Assembly: GCA_902364645.1 (NCBI GenBank)
Contig: CABJEP010000021.1
Coordinates: 1 to 25,737 of the forward strand
Length of the DNA stretch: 25,737 bases
DNA from: Coriobacteriaceae bacterium
GTDB lineage: Bacteria; Actinomycetota; Coriobacteriia; Coriobacteriales; Coriobacteriaceae
Reading direction: 5' to 3'
The notes under the pieces are model-generated. The model was not told the DNA's origin. It worked only from the letters and a program-made list of their open reading frames with translations, and did not search any database. The position numbers and the translations under genes are program-made. Numbering within the stretch: the first letter of the stretch is position 1; each line of letters starts with the position of its first letter. Positions 8,103 through 17,393 of this stretch are shown in pieces.

Positions 8103-9545
8103 ATGGACCAGACCGTACCCGCATACGCCGCCGAGGTGGCCGATTACGGGCGCAGCCGCGACCCCGAGCCGGGTGAGGGCGCGCTCGTAAAGAACGTGCG
8201 TCCCGAGTCGCCCGCATGGGATGTGGGTATCGAGCCGGGCATGCGCGTGCTCACGGTCAACGGCGAGCAACTCACTGACATGATCGTATGGCTCTGGGAG
8301 GCAGACGACGACACCGTCGAGCTGGAGGTATTCGATCCGCGCGACGGCACTGTCACCCCCGTGGAGCTCGACCGCTTCCCGGGAGAGGACTGGGGCCTTG
8401 AGTTCGACGGCCCCATCTTTGACGGCATGCGCACCTGCGTCAACGCCTGCGTGTTCTGCTTTATGACCATGCTGCCCAAGGGCGGTCGCTCCACGCTCTA
8501 CATTCGCGACGACGACTACCGCCTGAGCGTTTTGCAGGGTAACTTTGTCACGCTCACGAACCTTTCCGACGAGGACGTGCAAAACGTTATCGATCGCAAC
8601 ATGAGTCCGATGAACGTGTCGGTCCACGCCGTGAGCCCCGACGTTCGCCGCCGCATGATGGGCCGCAACGCCCAGCGCGGCATGGACGTACTCGAGGCCA
8701 TCATGGCCGCCGGCATCGAGATTCACGCGCAGATCGTGCTGTGCCCCGGTATGAACGACGGCGAGGAGCTGGAAAAGACCCTGCGTTACTGCGAGGAGCA
8801 CGAGCAGATCACCAGCCTGGGCATTGTGCCGCTGGGCTTTACCAAACATCAGAACCGTTTTAGCTGGTCCTACAGTGACAAGCCCGAGCTCGCACGCGAA
8901 ACCATTGCCATGATCCGGCCTTTCCAGGACCGTGCCTTCGAGCGCTTTGGCCGCCACACCTTCCAGATGAGCGACGAGTTCTATCTGGACGCCGGCATCG
9001 ATCCTCCCGAGGCGGACTTTTACGACGGTTACCCGCAGTACTACGACGGCATCGGCATGATCCGCTCGTATCTGGACGAGACCGACGACGTGCTGGCTAC
9101 CGATGCCGAGCGACTGGCCCGCGTCCGCGAGGCCATCGCCGCCCGCAGCCAGAACCTGCTGTGCCTCTCCGGCGCCAGCGCGCGAGACACCGTGGCACGC
9201 TTTGTGGAGTCGCCGCATGGTCTCGGCGGCACCGTCACAGCCATCAAGAACCGCTACTTTGGCGGCAACGTGGACGTGACCGGCCTCATCGTCGCGTGTG
9301 ACATTCTGGAGCAGCTGCCCCAAGATCTGTCGGGGGTTATGCTCTTTGTGCCTAAGCTCATGTTCAACGCTGACGGCATGACGCTTGACGAGTATCATCG
9401 TGACGATTTACTCGCAAGCCTTACCAGTCGCGGCGCCGAGGTTCATGTGGTGTCGACCATGCCGCATGAGCTGCTCGATACCCTGGAGCACATCCTTGGC
9501 ATTGTGCCTGCCGACTCTACTAATTCCGCTGACCCTACCCATTAA
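8103..9545 (+). CDS. DUF512 family protein: PDZ-like and radical-SAM-like iron-sulfur protein
   Basis: A 480-residue protein of the DUF512 family, whose biochemical role is not established. An N-terminal PDZ-like region (ALVKNVRPESPAWDVGIEPG, about 20-90) is followed by the cluster motif CVNACVFC (C112, C116, C119; CX3CX2C, as in radical SAM proteins). A radical-SAM-type barrel follows (LTNLSDEDV, VSVHAVSPDVRRRMMG), and then the C-terminal DUF512 region with GLIVACDIL and a closing LFVPKLMFNADGMTLD segment. Its position next to der and plsY is a conserved association, which hints at a ribosome- or RNA-related role. AAGGAG at 8083-8088 is 14 bases from the ATG, a little far. Confidence 0.9.
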   Translation: MDQTVPAYAAEVADYGRSRDPEPGEGALVKNVRPESPAWDVGIEPGMRVLTVNGEQLTDMIVWLWEADDDTVELEVFDPRDGTVTPVELDRFPGEDWGLEFDGPIFDGMRTCVNACVFCFMTMLPKGGRSTLYIRDDDYRLSVLQGNFVTLTNLSDEDVQNVIDRNMSPMNVSVHAVSPDVRRRMMGRNAQRGMDVLEAIMAAGIEIHAQIVLCPGMNDGEELEKTLRYCEEHEQITSLGIVPLGFTKHQNRFSWSYSDKPELARETIAMIRPFQDRAFERFGRHTFQMSDEFYLDAGIDPPEADFYDGYPQYYDGIGMIRSYLDETDDVLATDAERLARVREAIAARSQNLLCLSGASARDTVARFVESPHGLGGTVTAIKNRYFGGNVDVTGLIVACDILEQLPQDLSGVMLFVPKLMFNADGMTLDEYHRDDLLASLTSRGAEVHVVSTMPHELLDTLEHILGIVPADSTNSADPTH

Positions 9546-9555
9546 AGGAGAGCAG

Positions 9556-10890
9556 ATGAAACCTATCGTCGCCGTCGTCGGACGCCCCAACGTGGGTAAG
9601 TCCACGCTCGTTAACCGCCTGGCCCAGACCTCGGACGCTATCGTCCACGAGTCTCGCGGCGTCACGCGCGACCGCTCATACCACACGGCCGATTGGAACG
9701 GCCGCGAGTTCACCATCGTCGACACGGGCGGTATCGAGCCGCTCAAGAGCGACGACGTCTTTGCCACGTCCATCCGCGACCAGGCCCTCGCCGCCGCCGA
9801 GGAAGCCGCCGTCATCCTGTTTGTGGTCGACGGCCGCACCGGCGTCACCGAGGAGGACGAGTCGGTCGCCCGCATGCTCAAGCGCTGCGACAAGCCGGTC
9901 TTTCTGCTGGTGAACAAGCTCGACAACCCCGATCGCGAGAACGACAGCATCTGGGAGTTCTATTCGCTCGGCATCGGTGAGCCCACGCCGCTCTCGGCCC
10001 TGCATGGTCATGGCACGGGCGACCTGCTCGACGATATCGTGGCCCTGCTTCCGGAGGAAGAGGACGAGGTCGCCGATGAGTTCCCCGATGCGCTGAACGT
10101 GGCCATCATCGGCCGCCCCAACGCCGGCAAGTCCTCGCTGTTCAACCGCATCCTGGGCGCCGACCGCTCTATCGTGTCCAACATTGCCGGCACCACGCGC
10201 GACGCCATCGACACCGTCGTGGAGCGCAACGGCAAGCACTACCGCATGGTCGACACCGCGGGCATCCGCAAGAAGAGCACCGTGTACGAGAACATCGAGT
10301 ACTACTCGATGGTCCGCGGCCTGCGCGCCATCGACCGCGCCGACGTGGCGCTGCTCGTCGTCGACGCCTCCGTGGGCGTTACCGAACAGGACCAGAAGGT
10401 CATGGCTCTTGCCATCGAGCGCGGCTGCGCCATCGTTGTGCTGCTCAACAAGTGGGATCTGCTCGACGACGACCGTAAGCGCGAGGCCTGCATGGAGACC
10501 ATCGACCGCCGTCTGGGCGTCATGGCTCCCTGGGCCCAGTACTTGCGCATCTCTGCCCTGACCGGCCGCAGCGTCGAGAAGATCTGGGCAATGGTAGACG
10601 CCGCCGAAAAGACGCGCTCGCAAAAGATCAGCACATCGCGCCTCAACACGTTCCTTACCGACCTGCGCGAGTTCGGTCATACCGTGGTGGACGGCAAGCG
10701 CCGCCTGCGCATGCACTACGTGACCCAGACGGGCGTCAACCCGCCGACGTTCACGTTCTTCGTCAACCATAGCGACCTGGTCAACGACACCTACCAGCGC
10801 TACGTAGAGAACCGCATGCGCTCGACCTTCGACTTTGCCGGCACGCCCATTCGACTCTTCTTTAGGAAGAAGGAGCAAAAGGATGCATAA
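9556..10890 (+). CDS. der: Ribosome biogenesis GTPase Der (EngA)
   Basis: A 444-residue double GTPase needed for 50S subunit assembly. GTPase 1: G1 GRPNVGKST at 9-17, G3 DTGG near 55, NKLD near 118. GTPase 2: G1 GRPNAGKSS at 186-194, G3 DTAG near 233, NKWD near 300. The C-terminal KH-like domain (about 355-440) includes TGVNPPTFTFFVN and ends in RNRMRSTFDF-type residues. AAAGGAG at 9544-9550 fixes the start; the open frame continues upstream to 9385 but only across the DUF512 gene. The stop overlaps plsY by eight bases. Confidence 0.97.
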   Translation: MKPIVAVVGRPNVGKSTLVNRLAQTSDAIVHESRGVTRDRSYHTADWNGREFTIVDTGGIEPLKSDDVFATSIRDQALAAAEEAAVILFVVDGRTGVTEEDESVARMLKRCDKPVFLLVNKLDNPDRENDSIWEFYSLGIGEPTPLSALHGHGTGDLLDDIVALLPEEEDEVADEFPDALNVAIIGRPNAGKSSLFNRILGADRSIVSNIAGTTRDAIDTVVERNGKHYRMVDTAGIRKKSTVYENIEYYSMVRGLRAIDRADVALLVVDASVGVTEQDQKVMALAIERGCAIVVLLNKWDLLDDDRKREACMETIDRRLGVMAPWAQYLRISALTGRSVEKIWAMVDAAEKTRSQKISTSRLNTFLTDLREFGHTVVDGKRRLRMHYVTQTGVNPPTFTFFVNHSDLVNDTYQRYVENRMRSTFDFAGTPIRLFFRKKEQKDA

Positions 10891-11566
10891 TCCGATTCTG
10901 CTGACCGCCATCTGCGCCGTGCTCTCGTTCTTTATCGGGGCGATTCCGTTTGGTCTGATCTTGGGCCGCGTGTTCAACCACACCGACATTCGCAAGGCGG
11001 GCTCCGGCAACATCGGCACCACCAACGCCCTGCGCGTGGCCGGCCCTAAGGTGGCCGCGCTCACGCTGTTGCTCGACTGCCTTAAGGGCGCCATCTGTGT
11101 CCTTATCGCCCGTCCGCTCATCGCGGGCGTGGGCTATGGCTTCCCCGTGAGCATTATGGCCCCCGGCGCTCCCGGCGACTGGATGCTCGGCGTCATCTGC
11201 CTGGCGGCCGTGTGGGGCCATATCTTCTCGCCCTACCTCAACTTCCATGGCGGCAAGGGTATCGCGGTTGGTCTGGGCGTCATCCTCGCTTGGTACTGGC
11301 CTATTGGCCTGTCGCTGCTGGGCATGTTTATCGTGGCCGTCGCCATCACAAAGTTTGTGTCGGTAGGCTCGCTTGCCGCGGCCATCGGTCTTCCCATCGC
11401 CGTCTGCGCGGTCTTTCCGTACGGCAGCCTGGGACTTAAGTTTTGCATGGCGATGATCGGCATCACCGTGGTGTGGGCCCATCGCGCGAACATCAAAAAG
11501 CTCATGACGGGTAAGGAGTCCAAGCTCTCGTTTACCAAGCGCGTCACCGAGCCCGACGATAAGTAG
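10883..11566 (+). CDS. plsY: Acyl-phosphate:glycerol-3-phosphate acyltransferase
   Basis: A 227-residue inner-membrane protein that transfers an acyl group from acyl-phosphate to glycerol-3-phosphate, the first step of phospholipid synthesis. Family motifs are intact: SGNIGTTNALR in loop 1, HIFSPYLNFHGGKGIA in the middle and HRANIKKL near the C terminus. Five hydrophobic segments are visible. The ATG at 10883 lies inside the end of der with AGGAG seven bases upstream. An apparent upstream start at 10835 is only the alternate frame of der. gpsA, which supplies glycerol-3-phosphate, follows after nine bases. Confidence 0.96.
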   Translation: MHNPILLTAICAVLSFFIGAIPFGLILGRVFNHTDIRKAGSGNIGTTNALRVAGPKVAALTLLLDCLKGAICVLIARPLIAGVGYGFPVSIMAPGAPGDWMLGVICLAAVWGHIFSPYLNFHGGKGIAVGLGVILAWYWPIGLSLLGMFIVAVAITKFVSVGSLAAAIGLPIAVCAVFPYGSLGLKFCMAMIGITVVWAHRANIKKLMTGKESKLSFTKRVTEPDDK

Positions 11567-11575
11567 GGGAGAGTC

Positions 11576-12583
11576 ATGAATGTTGCGCTGATTGGCTCCG
11601 GCTCCTGGGGAACCGCCGTCGCCGGCCTTGCCGCCGCGCGAGCCGAGCGCGTGACCATGTGGGCCCATAGCGAACAGACGGCCGCCGGCATTAACGGCGA
11701 GCATCGCAACCCCCGGTATCTGGTGGATTACGTGCTGCCGGAAAACGTCGTCGCCACGACGGATCTGGCCCAGGCGCTCGACGGCGTCGAGGCCATCATC
11801 TTTGCCGTGCCCTCCACGCACCTGCGCAGCGTATGCCATCAGGCGGCACCTTGTATCGCCACCGACACCCCGGTGCTCTGCCTCACCAAGGGCATTGAGC
11901 CCGAGTCTGGCCTGCTCATGAGCGAGGTCATTGCCAGCGAGATCGGCAACGAGCGGCGTGTGGCGGCCCTCTCGGGCCCCAACCATGCCGAGGAGATTTG
12001 CCGCGGTGGGCTCTCTGCCGCCGTCATCGCCAGCAAAGATACGCAGGTAGGGGAGACCTTTAAGGAGCTGCTGCTGTCCACGGCCTTCCGCATCTACCTG
12101 TCGCAGGATATGACCGGCGTCGAGGTTTGCGGCGCCATGAAAAACGTCATCGCCATCGTATGCGGCATCTCCGCCGGCTCGGGCGCGGGCGACAACACGC
12201 TTGCCCTTATCATGACGCGCGGCCTGGCCGAGATCAGCCGTCTGGTGCACGCCCGCGGCGGTCAAGCCATGACCTGCATGGGTCTTGCCGGCATGGGTGA
12301 CCTCATTGCCACCTGCACCTCCGAGCATTCGCGCAACCGCACCTTTGGCTACGAGTTTGCCCACGGCGTCTCGCTCGACGAGTACCAGGCACGTACGCAT
12401 ATGGTGGTCGAGGGCGCCGTCGCGGCCCGCAGCGTCAGTGAGCTTGCCCGTTCACTGAGCGTAGACATTCCGCTCACCTTTGCCGTGGAGCAAACGCTCT
12501 ACAACGGTGTTACTTTGGATAGGGCGCTCGAGATTCTTACCGATCGCGTCCCTTCTCAAGAGTTCTACGGACTCACCGACTAG
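11576..12583 (+). CDS. gpsA: NAD(P)-dependent glycerol-3-phosphate dehydrogenase
   Basis: A 335-residue enzyme that reduces dihydroxyacetone phosphate to sn-glycerol-3-phosphate, the backbone for phospholipids. The Rossmann motif GSGSWGTA lies at residues 7-14, with VPSTHLR near 83. The catalytic Lys189 is in CGAMKNVIAI, followed by GAGDNT and LAGMGDLIATC (about 200-245). The length and motif order are standard. A GGGGAGA ribosome site lies just before the ATG. It forms a functional pair with plsY. Confidence 0.96.
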   Translation: MNVALIGSGSWGTAVAGLAAARAERVTMWAHSEQTAAGINGEHRNPRYLVDYVLPENVVATTDLAQALDGVEAIIFAVPSTHLRSVCHQAAPCIATDTPVLCLTKGIEPESGLLMSEVIASEIGNERRVAALSGPNHAEEICRGGLSAAVIASKDTQVGETFKELLLSTAFRIYLSQDMTGVEVCGAMKNVIAIVCGISAGSGAGDNTLALIMTRGLAEISRLVHARGGQAMTCMGLAGMGDLIATCTSEHSRNRTFGYEFAHGVSLDEYQARTHMVVEGAVAARSVSELARSLSVDIPLTFAVEQTLYNGVTLDRALEILTDRVPSQEFYGLTD

Positions 12584-12601
12584 CGCAGAAAGGCTTCTAC
12601 C

Positions 12602-13273
12602 ATGGGTTCCATCAAAATCGCTCCGTCTGTCCTTTCGGCCGACATGGCCAACCTCAAGGGCGAACTCGACAAGATCGCCGGTGCCGACTACGTGCACTTC
12701 GACGTTATGGACGGTCACTTTACCGGCAACCTCACCTTTGGCGTTGACATCCTTAAGGCCGTCAAGCGCTCCACCGATGTACCGGTCGACGCGCACCTCA
12801 TGGTGACGAACCCCGACGAGACGGTCGATTGGTACGCCGACGCCGGTGCCGACATGATCACCGTGCACTACGAGGCTTCCACGCACCTGCACCGCACGCT
12901 CACGCATCTGCAGCAGCGCGGCGTCAAGGCCGGCGTGGTGCTCAACCCCGCCACCCCCGTGTGCGTGCTCGAGAGCATCATCGACGTCGTCGATATGGTG
13001 CTGCTCATGAGTGTGAACCCGGGCTTTGGCGGCCAGAGCTTTATCCCGGGCACCATCGCAAAGCTTCACGAGCTCAAGGCCATGTGCGAGCGTCACGGCG
13101 TTTCGCCCCTCATCGAGGTCGACGGTGGCATTTCTCCCAAGAACATTGCCGAGGTCGTCAAGGCCGGCGCTAACGTGCTCGTGGCCGGTTCTGCCGTATT
13201 TAAGTCCGAAGATCCCGCTGCCGAGGTTGCCCTGCTGCAGAAGCTGGGCAACGAGGCCGCACAGGAGGCATAA
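12602..13273 (+). CDS. rpe: Ribulose-phosphate 3-epimerase
   Basis: A 223-residue TIM-barrel enzyme interconverting ribulose-5-phosphate and xylulose-5-phosphate in the pentose phosphate pathway. The opening APSVLSAD carries the first acid (Asp14 region). HFDVMDGHF supplies the metal ligands H32 and D34, and DAHLMV the next. VNPGFGGQ binds phosphate and EVDGGI carries the second catalytic Asp. A GAAAGG ribosome site precedes the ATG by about ten bases. The final codons hold AGGAGG for the next gene. Confidence 0.96.
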   Translation: MGSIKIAPSVLSADMANLKGELDKIAGADYVHFDVMDGHFTGNLTFGVDILKAVKRSTDVPVDAHLMVTNPDETVDWYADAGADMITVHYEASTHLHRTLTHLQQRGVKAGVVLNPATPVCVLESIIDVVDMVLLMSVNPGFGGQSFIPGTIAKLHELKAMCERHGVSPLIEVDGGISPKNIAEVVKAGANVLVAGSAVFKSEDPAAEVALLQKLGNEAAQEA

Positions 13274-13279
13274 ACCCTT

Positions 13280-14458
13280 ATGACCGCAGGTCAAAACCGC
13301 ATACCCGTGAATCTTGACTATGCCGCCTCGACGCCCATGCGCGCCGAGGCGCTCCTTGCGCAGCGCGAGTACGACGACAGCGAGCTTGCCGGCGTCAACC
13401 CCAACTCGCTGCATTCGCTCGGCCGCAAGGCTGCCGCGCGTCTGGAGGTTGCACGTCGCGAGATCGCCCGCAGCTTTGGCGCGCGCGTCCGCCCGTCCGA
13501 GATTGTACTGACCAACGGCGGCACCGAAGCCAACCAGCTGGCGCTGCTCGGTCTTGCCGAGGGCGCTCGTCAGCGCGATCGCAAGCGCGATCGTGTAATC
13601 GTTTCGGCCATCGAGCACGATTCGATTCTGGACAACCTGCCGCTGCTGCGTGCCGCCGGCTTTACCGTCGACCTGGTGCAGCCCTGCCGCGCGGGCTACA
13701 TTGAGCCCGCCACGCTTGTCGAGCTGCTCGGCGACGACGTGGCGCTCGTGAGCATTATGGTCGCCAACAACGAGAGCGGCGTGGTGCAGCCTATCCGCGA
13801 GCTGGCCGCCGCCGCACATGCTGCCGGTGCCTTGTTTCACACCGATGCCATCCAGGGCTACTTGCATATTCCGCTCGATGTCACCGAGCTGGGCGTCGAT
13901 GCCATGACCGTTGCCGCGCACAAGATTGGCGGCCCCGTGGCATCCGGTGCGCTCTACCTTAAGAACCGCACGCCGCTGCGTCCGCGCATCTTTGGCGGTG
14001 GACAGGAAGCAGGACGTCGCGCCGGTACGCAGGATCTGCGCACGCAGCTGGCTTTTGCCGCTGCCGCCCACACGCTGGCGCCCCACGTGGCCCAGGAGCG
14101 AGCGACACTGCAGGCCCTGTCCGATAATCTCTATGCCACGCTTACGGCCCATCCTCGCATTCACGCCACGATGGGCGACTACGCGCAGGCAGATCGTCTG
14201 CCAGGCATGGTTTCAATCTACGTTGACGGCATGGACTCCGAAGAGCTCATCATCAAGCTCGATGCCGCCGGGTTTGAGGTATCGGCCGGATCAGCTTGCT
14301 CGAGCGGCAGCATGGACCCGAGCCACGTGCTCAGCGCCATGGGCATTGGTCGCGAGCAGGCGCTGGGCGCACTGCGCATCTCGTTTGATGACCGCGTGAA
14401 CCCTTCCGACCTGGACAACTTTGCCCAGACGCTGCTGTCGATCGTGGGTGCCGCATGA
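13280..14458 (+). CDS. Cysteine desulfurase (NifS/IscS family)
   Basis: A 392-residue PLP enzyme that takes sulfur from cysteine for iron-sulfur clusters or thio-modification. PLP-binding Lys215 is in AHKIGGP. The catalytic Cys340 sits in SACSSGSMDPSHVL, the extended-loop (group I, IscS/NifS) pattern. LDYAASTP at the N terminus, NGGTEANQLAL and NNESGVVQPI are also conserved. No IscU-type scaffold gene is adjacent, so the recipient of the sulfur is unknown. The stop overlaps the next start (ATGA). Confidence 0.93.
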   Translation: MTAGQNRIPVNLDYAASTPMRAEALLAQREYDDSELAGVNPNSLHSLGRKAAARLEVARREIARSFGARVRPSEIVLTNGGTEANQLALLGLAEGARQRDRKRDRVIVSAIEHDSILDNLPLLRAAGFTVDLVQPCRAGYIEPATLVELLGDDVALVSIMVANNESGVVQPIRELAAAAHAAGALFHTDAIQGYLHIPLDVTELGVDAMTVAAHKIGGPVASGALYLKNRTPLRPRIFGGGQEAGRRAGTQDLRTQLAFAAAAHTLAPHVAQERATLQALSDNLYATLTAHPRIHATMGDYAQADRLPGMVSIYVDGMDSEELIIKLDAAGFEVSAGSACSSGSMDPSHVLSAMGIGREQALGALRISFDDRVNPSDLDNFAQTLLSIVGAA

Positions 14459-15264
14459 TCGTCGCCGACCTTGAGCGCGCCCTGCTGGCACGCTATCCCA
14501 AGACGGACGCCGAGGGTTGGGATCATGTTGGTTTATCTGTGGGAGATCCCGCCGCTGAGATCACCGGTGTTGCCTGTGCACTTGACGCTACCGAGGCCAA
14601 CGTGCACCGTGCTCTCGAGGCCGGCGCCAACGTGCTGCTGACGCATCATCCCATTTATATCAAGGCGCCCGAGGCGTTTTGCCCGGCGGATATATCGCGT
14701 CCCCAATGCAGCGCTGTGTTGTACGAGGCAGCTCGTTGCGGCGTGAGCATCATCTCGCTTCACACCAACCTGGACCGATCGCACGAGGTGCGCGTTCGCC
14801 TGAGTGAGTTGCTGGGCGCTGAGCCCATGAGCTCGCTGGAGCATGTGGGCGAGCCTGAGCTCACCGGTCTGGGCGCACTCGCGACCCTCCACGACGTCTA
14901 CAGCCTGCGCGATCTCGCCAACCGTGCCGCCACAGCCTATGGCAGCGACCCGCGCGTATGGGGCGAAGCCGAGCACCCGTGCCGCACCGTCGCCATTCTG
15001 GGCGGTTCCCTCGGCGATTTTGGTGAGCTTGCCATCGCCGCAGGCGCAGATGTTATTGTGACCGGAGAGGCCGGCTACCACGTGGCGCAAGACCTTGCCT
15101 TGCGCGGAATGCCGGTGATCTTGCTCGGCCACGACCGCTCTGAGGAGCCGTTCGTGGATATCTTGATGAACTCTGCAGTTGACGCCGGGATGGACCCCCG
15201 TCATGCGATTAAAATACTGAACCCTTGCCAATGGTGGACTGTGACAAAAGGAGAGAACTTATGA
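14455..15264 (+). CDS. Nif3-like dinuclear metal center protein (GTP cyclohydrolase 1 type 2 / NIF3 family)
   Basis: A 269-residue Nif3/YbgI-family protein. The dinuclear metal ligands are visible: H64 and H65 in THHPIY, D107 in HTNLD, and near the C terminus H226 with the following Glu in GHDRSEEPF. Despite database names, most members have no proven cyclohydrolase activity. In many bacteria this gene pairs with the coiled-coil zinc-ribbon protein found next here. It overlaps the cysteine desulfurase by four bases at the 5' end and the next gene by four bases at the 3' end. Confidence 0.92.
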   Translation: MIVADLERALLARYPKTDAEGWDHVGLSVGDPAAEITGVACALDATEANVHRALEAGANVLLTHHPIYIKAPEAFCPADISRPQCSAVLYEAARCGVSIISLHTNLDRSHEVRVRLSELLGAEPMSSLEHVGEPELTGLGALATLHDVYSLRDLANRAATAYGSDPRVWGEAEHPCRTVAILGGSLGDFGELAIAAGADVIVTGEAGYHVAQDLALRGMPVILLGHDRSEEPFVDILMNSAVDAGMDPRHAIKILNPCQWWTVTKGENL

Positions 15265-15980
15265 GCGCCGGCGCTACGCTACTCAAGCTGCAACAGATCG
15301 ATTTGGAGCTCGCCCGCAACAAGAGCGAACTTGCCAATATGCCGGAGCTCAAGGAGCTCGCATCAAAGCGTAAGACCTATGTAAAACTCAAGTCCGAGAT
15401 GACCAAGCTCTACGCCCAGCGCAAGGACCTGGACATTGAGCTGGGCGATCTCAACACCACCGAGATTCAGACCAACAACGCCATCGAGGCTGCCAAGAAG
15501 CGCCACGTCGACGGCTCCGACTACCGCGAGGTTCAGGACCTGGAGAATGAACTCGCCACCCTGGCCAAGCGTCTGGACAAGATTGAGCACACCCGCAAGG
15601 ATGTCGTTATCGCCCATAAGGAGGCGCTCGACCGCGAGGCCCGCGCACAGGCAATCATCGCCAAGTTTGAGGAGGGCGTGAAGGCCGATACCAAGGCCGC
15701 CCGCGCCAAGGCTGCCGACCTGCAGGCTCAGATTGACGCCGCCACTAAGGAGCGCACCGCGCTTGCCGCTACGCTGCCGGCCGACGTGCTCACCGACTAC
15801 GAGCGTCTACTCAAGCAGTTCCGCGGCCTGGCCGTCGAGACCATCCAGGGTAACATCCCCACGGTCTGCCACACCGCGCTGCAGGCTTCGTCCATGAACG
15901 ACCTCAACCACGACGGTAGGTCAATTACGCACTGCCCGTACTGCCACCGCCTCCTGGTACTCCCGAGCGAGGAAGCCTAG
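15261..15980 (+). CDS. Coiled-coil protein with C-terminal zinc-ribbon (C4-type family, DUF164-like)
   Basis: A 239-residue protein. Residues 8-180 are a long Lys/Glu/Ala-rich helical region predicted to form a coiled coil, followed by a small ribbon. The family usually ends in two CxxC-like knuckles. Here the second is intact (HCPYCH, C225 and C228), but the first reads TVCHTAL (C203-H204) with only one Cys. A His may substitute, or zinc binding may be altered. AAAGGAG precedes the ATG at 15261, which overlaps the Nif3 stop as ATGA. The function of the family is unproven; a link to nucleic acids or to Nif3 is suggested only by recurrent adjacency. Confidence 0.87.
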   Translation: MSAGATLLKLQQIDLELARNKSELANMPELKELASKRKTYVKLKSEMTKLYAQRKDLDIELGDLNTTEIQTNNAIEAAKKRHVDGSDYREVQDLENELATLAKRLDKIEHTRKDVVIAHKEALDREARAQAIIAKFEEGVKADTKAARAKAADLQAQIDAATKERTALAATLPADVLTDYERLLKQFRGLAVETIQGNIPTVCHTALQASSMNDLNHDGRSITHCPYCHRLLVLPSEEA

Positions 15981-15982
15981 CG

Positions 15983-17197
15983 ATGACGGCGGCATCCAAC
16001 AATTCAATGCAACTTGAGGGAAAAACGATCCTGCTGGGCATTACCGGCGGGATCGCCGCCTATAAGTCGTGCAATATCGTGCGCCTGCTGCAAAAGCGCG
16101 GTGCGCGCGTCAAGGTTGTTATGAGCGAGCATGCCACGGAGTTTGTGGGCCCACTCACCTTCCGTGCGCTCACCAACGAGCCCGTTGCCGTGGGCCTATT
16201 CGACGATCCCTTCGACCCCATCCATCACATTTCGCTGGCGCAGGAACCCGACCTGGTGGTCGTGGCGCCCGCGACGGCCAATATCATCGCCAAGATGGCC
16301 AATGGCATCGCCGACGACCTCATCTCCACCACGCTGCTCGCCACGCCGCGACCCATCGTGATCGCACCCGCTATGAATAACGGCATGTGGAAGGCTCCGG
16401 CGACGCAGGCCAACATGGCCACGTTGCGCGACCGCGGCGTGCATGTGGTGGGACCCGGCAGCGGCTACCTTGCCTGCGGCGACGTGGACACGGGACGCAT
16501 GAGCGAGCCCGAGGACATCGTCGAGGCTGTCTGTGAGGTGCTCAACCCCGCGCCTCAGGACCTGGCGGGTAAGCGCATCGTGATTACCGCCGGCCCCACG
16601 CATGAGCCGATCGACCCGGTGCGCTTCATTGGCAACCGCTCTTCGGGCAAGATGGGTATCGCCCTGGCAGGGGAGGCTGCTCGCCGCGGTGCTGCGGTCA
16701 CGCTCGTGCTGGGACCGACGTCGCTCGATGTTCCCCACGGCGTGGAGTGCGTACGCGTGCAAACCGCCGCAGAGATGCTGCAGGCAGCGCTCAGCGCCTT
16801 CCAGACGGCCGATGCGGCCATTTGTGCGGCTGCCGTCGCTGACTACACGCCCGCAGCCCCTGCCGACCATAAGCTCAAAAAGGCCAACGAGCGTCTGGAT
16901 CGCATCGAACTGGTCGAGACGGTCGATATTTTGGCTGAGCTCTCGCGCCAAAAGGGAGAGCGGTGCGTGATTGGCTTTGCAGCCGAGACCGATAACGTTG
17001 TGGAGTACGCTGAGCGTAAATTGGCCCGCAAGGGCTGCGATGCGATCATCGCCAACGATGTTTCGCGCGCCGATTCGGGCTTTGGAACTGATACCAATAA
17101 GGCTTGGATCGTGAGCACAGCAGGGACGCAGGAACTTCCCGTGCTAACAAAACCCCAGCTCGCAGATACAATTTTGGACTTGCTCAAAAATAATTAA
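15983..17197 (+). CDS. coaBC: Bifunctional phosphopantothenoylcysteine decarboxylase / phosphopantothenate-cysteine ligase
   Basis: A 404-residue fusion for two steps of coenzyme A synthesis. The CoaC half (about 1-190) has a flavin-binding GITGGIAAYKS, active His in DPIHHISLA, the substrate motif APAMNNGMW and the active-site Cys in GYLACGDVDTGRM. The CoaB half (about 195-404) has AGPTHEPIDPVRFIGNRSSG, AAVADYTP and the KLKK lysines, and uses CTP. The ATG at 15983 is two bases after the previous stop. An in-frame ATG at 16007 would remove eight residues. It is the last gene of the housekeeping run. Confidence 0.95.
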   Translation: MTAASNNSMQLEGKTILLGITGGIAAYKSCNIVRLLQKRGARVKVVMSEHATEFVGPLTFRALTNEPVAVGLFDDPFDPIHHISLAQEPDLVVVAPATANIIAKMANGIADDLISTTLLATPRPIVIAPAMNNGMWKAPATQANMATLRDRGVHVVGPGSGYLACGDVDTGRMSEPEDIVEAVCEVLNPAPQDLAGKRIVITAGPTHEPIDPVRFIGNRSSGKMGIALAGEAARRGAAVTLVLGPTSLDVPHGVECVRVQTAAEMLQAALSAFQTADAAICAAAVADYTPAAPADHKLKKANERLDRIELVETVDILAELSRQKGERCVIGFAAETDNVVEYAERKLARKGCDAIIANDVSRADSGFGTDTNKAWIVSTAGTQELPVLTKPQLADTILDLLKNN

Positions 17198-17205
17198 AAA
17201 AGTTC

Positions 17206-17235
17206 TTGCACAAGTCCAAAGTTTCGGGTTATTAT
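17206..17235 (+). promoter_or_regulatory. Candidate promoter for tRNA-Pro
   Basis: TATTAT at 17230-17235 (five of six to the -10 consensus) lies 18 bases after TTGCAC at 17206-17211, and the tRNA begins about 43 bases beyond the -10 box. The overlapping TATACT at 17233-17238 is an alternative -10. The surrounding AT-rich stretch stands out from the neighbouring genes. Confidence 0.5.
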
Positions 17236-17277
17236 ACTCCCTGTTGCGAGCGAGAGCAGAGCAACAAATAAAAGCTT

Positions 17278-17354
<77 letters not shown>

Positions 17355-17364
17355 GAAGTTTGCA

Positions 17365-17393
17365 GGTCAGGCACCTAGTGCCTGACCTTTTTT
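17365..17393 (+). terminator. Rho-independent terminator after tRNA-Pro
   Basis: A perfect ten-base-pair stem (GGTCAGGCAC with GTGCCTGACC) on a three-base loop runs into six T at 17388-17393. Confidence 0.95.
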
